DNA from: Geminicoccus sp036263595
Lineage (GTDB): Bacteria > Pseudomonadota > Alphaproteobacteria > Geminicoccales > Geminicoccaceae
Direction: 5' to 3'
Length of the DNA stretch: 64,000 nucleotides
Assembly (NCBI RefSeq): GCF_036263595.1
Contig: NZ_DATAGQ010000093.1
Location: forward strand, 61,286-125,285
Shown here piece after piece: positions 61,429-64,000 of this stretch. Made by a program: the position numbers and the translations under genes. Each line of letters opens with the position of its first letter. Position 1 is the first letter of the stretch. Below the pieces are notes generated by a model. The model was given only the letters and a program-made list of their open reading frames with translations, made no database searches and was not told the origin of the DNA.

Positions 61429-62922
61429 ATGACGTCGCGTTATGCTGCTGCCATGGCCGGCATTGGCTTCCTGGGCGCCTGCATCGGGCTCGCGGTTCCC
61501 TCGGCCCAGGCATCCCACGAGGTCCCGGGCTTCACTGCCCACTCGCCGGCGCTGGTGGCTGCGATGACCACGCCCCGCGTCGTCGCGCACATGAACGAGC
61601 TGCAGTGGATCGCCGACCGCAATGACAGCCATCGTGCAGCGGGCAGCAGCGGCTACGCCGCCTCCTTGAACTATGTCCGCCGCAAGCTGGAGGAGGCGGG
61701 TTACCGGACCGTCACCCAGACCTTCACCTTCCCGTTCTTCGAGGAACGTCGCCCGCCCGTCTTCCAGTTGACCGCCCCGGTGCGCAGGAACTTCGTGCCG
61801 GGCAAGGACGTGGCCACGGTCCAGTTTTCGGGTGCCGGTCGCCTGTCCGGCCGCCTCGTCCCGGTCGACCTGCAGATCCCGCCCGGCAAGGGCGGCAGCA
61901 CCAGCGGCTGCGAGTCCGCCGACTTCCCGTCACCGGGCCCGGCGCCGGCCGTGGCCCTGATCCAGCGCGGCACCTGTTCCTTTTCCGACAAGGTGTCGAA
62001 CGCCAGGGCCGCCGGCTACGAGGCGGTCGTCATCTTCAACGACGGCCGCCCCGGCAGCACCGACCTGCTGATGGGCAGCCTGGATGCCCCGTCGCCGTTG
62101 CCCGTGCTCGGCACCACCTATTCGCTCGGGCGGGAGCTCGCCTCGCTCGCCGAAAAGGGGGCGGTGGTCCGGCTGGACGTCACGACTAGGTCGGAGGAAC
62201 GCAAGACAGCCAACCTCCTGGCCGAGACATCCTCGGGCGATCCTGGGCGCGTGGTCATGGTCGGTGCCCATCTCGATTCGGTCGAGGAGGGTCCGGGCAT
62301 CAACGACAATGCCAGCGGCAGCGCCGCGATCCTGGAACTCGCGATCCAGATGGCCAGGCAGGATATCCGCCCGAGGAACCGCGTGCGGTTTGCCTGGTGG
62401 GGTGCCGAGGAAGCCGGCCTGTACGGCTCGAAGCACCATGTCGCGACGCTGACGCCCGGGCAGGCGAAGGCGATCATGGTCTACCTGAACTTCGACATGA
62501 TCGCGTCGCACAACTTCGTCTGGCACATCCAGGAAGGCGACCCGAAGAGCCGGGCCGATGCCCTGGTCGAGCAGGTCCTGGCCAGCTACTTCAAGCGTGC
62601 CCGCCTGCCGCATGCCACGATCGAGGCCTTCGGCAACTCCGACTACGCCCCGTTCATGGAGATCGGCATCCCGATTGGCGGCCTCTTCAGCGGTGCCAGC
62701 GACATGAAGACTCCTCGTGAAGCCGCCAGCTATGGCGGCACCGCCGGCCAGGCCCAGGATGCCTGCTACCACAAGGCCTGCGACACCAACCGCTTCATCA
62801 ATCGGCGCTCGGTCCGCGTGCTGAGCAAGGCGATCGCCGATACGACCTACCGGTTCGCGATGACCGCGCGGGACCTGCGTTCGGCCGGGATGTCGGGCAG
62901 CGGGACGTCCGTTCGCGACTGA
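61429..62922 (+). CDS. Secreted M28-family zinc peptidase with PA domain
   Basis: A 497-residue exported peptidase (signal cleavage near residue 29, 'AQASHE'). A PA domain (about 120-260) precedes the M28 catalytic domain. Zinc ligands: His in 'GAHLDSVEEG', Asp in 'GINDNASGSAA', Glu-Glu in 'GAEEAGLYGS', Asp in 'NFDMIAS' and His in 'CYHKACD'. It resembles aminopeptidases of the Streptomyces type. GAGG lies just before the ATG. Confidence 0.92.
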   Translation: MTSRYAAAMAGIGFLGACIGLAVPSAQASHEVPGFTAHSPALVAAMTTPRVVAHMNELQWIADRNDSHRAAGSSGYAASLNYVRRKLEEAGYRTVTQTFTFPFFEERRPPVFQLTAPVRRNFVPGKDVATVQFSGAGRLSGRLVPVDLQIPPGKGGSTSGCESADFPSPGPAPAVALIQRGTCSFSDKVSNARAAGYEAVVIFNDGRPGSTDLLMGSLDAPSPLPVLGTTYSLGRELASLAEKGAVVRLDVTTRSEERKTANLLAETSSGDPGRVVMVGAHLDSVEEGPGINDNASGSAAILELAIQMARQDIRPRNRVRFAWWGAEEAGLYGSKHHVATLTPGQAKAIMVYLNFDMIASHNFVWHIQEGDPKSRADALVEQVLASYFKRARLPHATIEAFGNSDYAPFMEIGIPIGGLFSGASDMKTPREAASYGGTAGQAQDACYHKACDTNRFINRRSVRVLSKAIADTTYRFAMTARDLRSAGMSGSGTSVRD

Positions 62923-62939
62923 ACCCGCTCTCGCACCTG

Positions 62940-62998
62940 CCGGGCCCGCAGCCGTCCGCTGGCCCGGCCTTCATCACCCGTGGGCCGCCACCGGCCCA
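62940..62998 (+). terminator. Tandem hairpins after the M28 peptidase gene
   Basis: CCGGGCC (62940-62946)/GGCCCGG (62961-62967) and TGGGCCG (62981-62987)/CGGCCCA (62992-62998, 4-base loop) follow the stop by 18 and 59 bases. No T-run follows, so Rho-independent termination is only likely, not certain. Confidence 0.45.
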
Positions 62999-63182
62999 TC
63001 GGGGCCGCGTCGTTCGGGCGCCTTCGTGGAACCCTGACCCATTCGGCCGCTTCGACTCGTGATGTGTAAAGGTGGCCATCGTACGGAAAGGCTTTCTCGC
63101 CCAGGGCGAGGCTGCCCGTCGAGACGAGGGCCGATGATGAAATGATGTGGTGATGAATGCCCCCTCACGATGGAGATCAACC

Positions 63183-63644
63183 ATGCCGATGACATCGCGC
63201 ATCGCTGCGCGGATGAGCGCAGCAGCGGCAGCGTTGCTGCTCCTTGGCGCCTGCGCCAGCACGCCGCCACCCGACGATGCCATGGCCACGGCCAAGATGG
63301 CGCTGCAGCGCGCCGAGGCGACCGAGGCTCCTCGCGAGGCGCCGCTCGAGCTGCAGCAAGCCCGCGACAAGCTCACCGAGGCCGAGAAGGCGATCGTCGC
63401 GGAAGACTATGTGGCGGCACGCCGGCTGGCCCAGGAGGCTGCCGCCGATGCGCAGTATGCCGAGGCGCAGTCGCAGCGGGCCGTGGCCGAGCGGAACCGG
63501 CAGCAGGTGGAGAGCGCCATCGGCGCCCTGGCGCCCGGTGGGTCGGCCGTGACCACGCCACCGGCCGCCACCACGACGACGACCGTGCCGCCCACCATGT
63601 CCACGACCCCCTTGGCGCCGCCGGCGACCGGAGGAATCCAGTGA
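63183..63644 (+). CDS. DUF4398-like lipoprotein
   Basis: A 153-residue lipoprotein: signal peptide with lipobox LLGAC, then a charged helical region (Ala/Glu/Gln/Arg, about 35-115) and a Thr/Pro tail ('TTTTTVPPTMSTTP'). DUF4398 lipoproteins often stand before an OmpA-type gene. The ATG at 63183 follows GGAG by 7 bases. Its stop overlaps the start of the next lipoprotein gene by one base. Confidence 0.75.
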   Translation: MPMTSRIAARMSAAAAALLLLGACASTPPPDDAMATAKMALQRAEATEAPREAPLELQQARDKLTEAEKAIVAEDYVAARRLAQEAAADAQYAEAQSQRAVAERNRQQVESAIGALAPGGSAVTTPPAATTTTTVPPTMSTTPLAPPATGGIQ

Positions 63645-64000
63645 TGCGTAACGTCACCATGGCGACCTTGCTGGCCGGCAGCGTGCTGGCCCTTGTGGGT
63701 TGCAGCACGCCCAACAGCCCCGCCCTCGACCAGGCGCGCTCGGCCGTGTCCGCGGCCCGCGCCAATCCCGACGTCATGAGCTATGCGCGGACCGAGCTCG
63801 ATTCCGCCGAGGAGGCGCTCTCCCGGGGCGAGCGCGCGCTCACCGAGGAGGAGGACCTCGAGGAGGCGGATACGCTGGCCTATGTCGCGACCAGGCGCGC
63901 CGCGACGGCCGAGCAGCTGGCCGCCGCGCGTGCCGACAACCAGGCGATCGAGGGCTCGGGCGAGGCCCGCGAGCGCGCGATCCGCATGACCCTGGAGCAG
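63644..64000 (+). CDS. Lipoprotein with DUF4398-like N-terminus, cut by window end
   Basis: The gene starts at ATG 63644, overlapping the previous stop, and stays open to the last base (119 codons). The signal ends in a lipobox LVGC ('SVLALVGCSTPNSP'), followed by a helical 'YARTELDSAEEALSRGERAL' stretch repeating the theme of the upstream lipoprotein. In related genomes such proteins carry a C-terminal OmpA peptidoglycan-binding domain; that part would lie beyond the window. Confidence 0.7.
   Translation, partial: MRNVTMATLLAGSVLALVGCSTPNSPALDQARSAVSAARANPDVMSYARTELDSAEEALSRGERALTEEEDLEEADTLAYVATRRAATAEQLAAARADNQAIEGSGEARERAIRMTLEQ

Overview
This window is a high-GC chromosomal segment from an alphaproteobacterium. 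It carries an Irr-type Fur regulator, a Ros/MucR regulator and an alphaproteobacterial housekeeping gene order (miaB-ybeZ-ybeY-corC-lnt-HTH-metK-trmB and rimP-nusA-ylxR-infB-rbfA-truB-rpsO-pnp). A member of the Rhodospirillales/Geminicoccales is plausible, but that placement is inference. No tRNA, rRNA, insertion sequence, phage gene or CRISPR array was seen. Genes are tightly packed, many overlapping by 4 bases, and long spurious antisense ORFs are everywhere because of the GC content.

Layout. 1-4132: end of an MCE/Mla-type lipid ABC transporter operon (ATPase C-terminus, MCE protein, auxiliary lipoprotein), a sulfotransferase-family protein, a D-2-hydroxyacid dehydrogenase and an SH3-domain secreted protein. 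4209-6183: irr and a nitronate monooxygenase-like protein. 6397-24109, all minus strand: a dense information-processing and envelope block, in transcription order miaB, ybeZ, ybeY, corC, lnt, HTH regulator, metK, trmB, rimP, nusA, ylxR, infB, rbfA, truB, rpsO, pnp. 24248-33293: mucR with a divergent TusA-like gene, then rimI, tsaB, nfu, a DUF2333 protein, trpS, murJ and glnD. 33386-38801: an isolated ccmD and a polyamine-type ABC importer operon with an FAD amine-oxidase-like gene.

39061-46891 is accessory: an ArsR/AHSA1 pair, a large MscS channel, an alcohol dehydrogenase plus universal stress protein behind a perfect FNR/FixK-type box, a GNAT, and a divergent LysR/GST pair. 46912-51922 is a complete urease operon (E-F-fused gamma/beta-C-G-D) whose subunits look divergent: the gamma and beta subunits are fused and the alpha-subunit flap is altered. 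52063-58429 holds a TIGR03067-like protein, a zinc/cadmium-type P1B ATPase with a divergent MerR regulator and textbook operator, an RTX-repeat protein, a protein resembling a bacterial pentameric ligand-gated ion channel, and a ZIP transporter. 58628-64000 holds an orphan HWE-type multi-PAS histidine kinase, a secreted M28 peptidase, a DUF4398-like lipoprotein and a second lipoprotein cut by the window end.

The most interesting points are the channel-like protein at 56709-57662, the divergent urease, the exactly spaced FNR box before adh-usp, the MucR homologue lacking one zinc ligand, and the run of coupled start/stop overlaps through the housekeeping block. All functional calls come from reading motifs; no database search was run.
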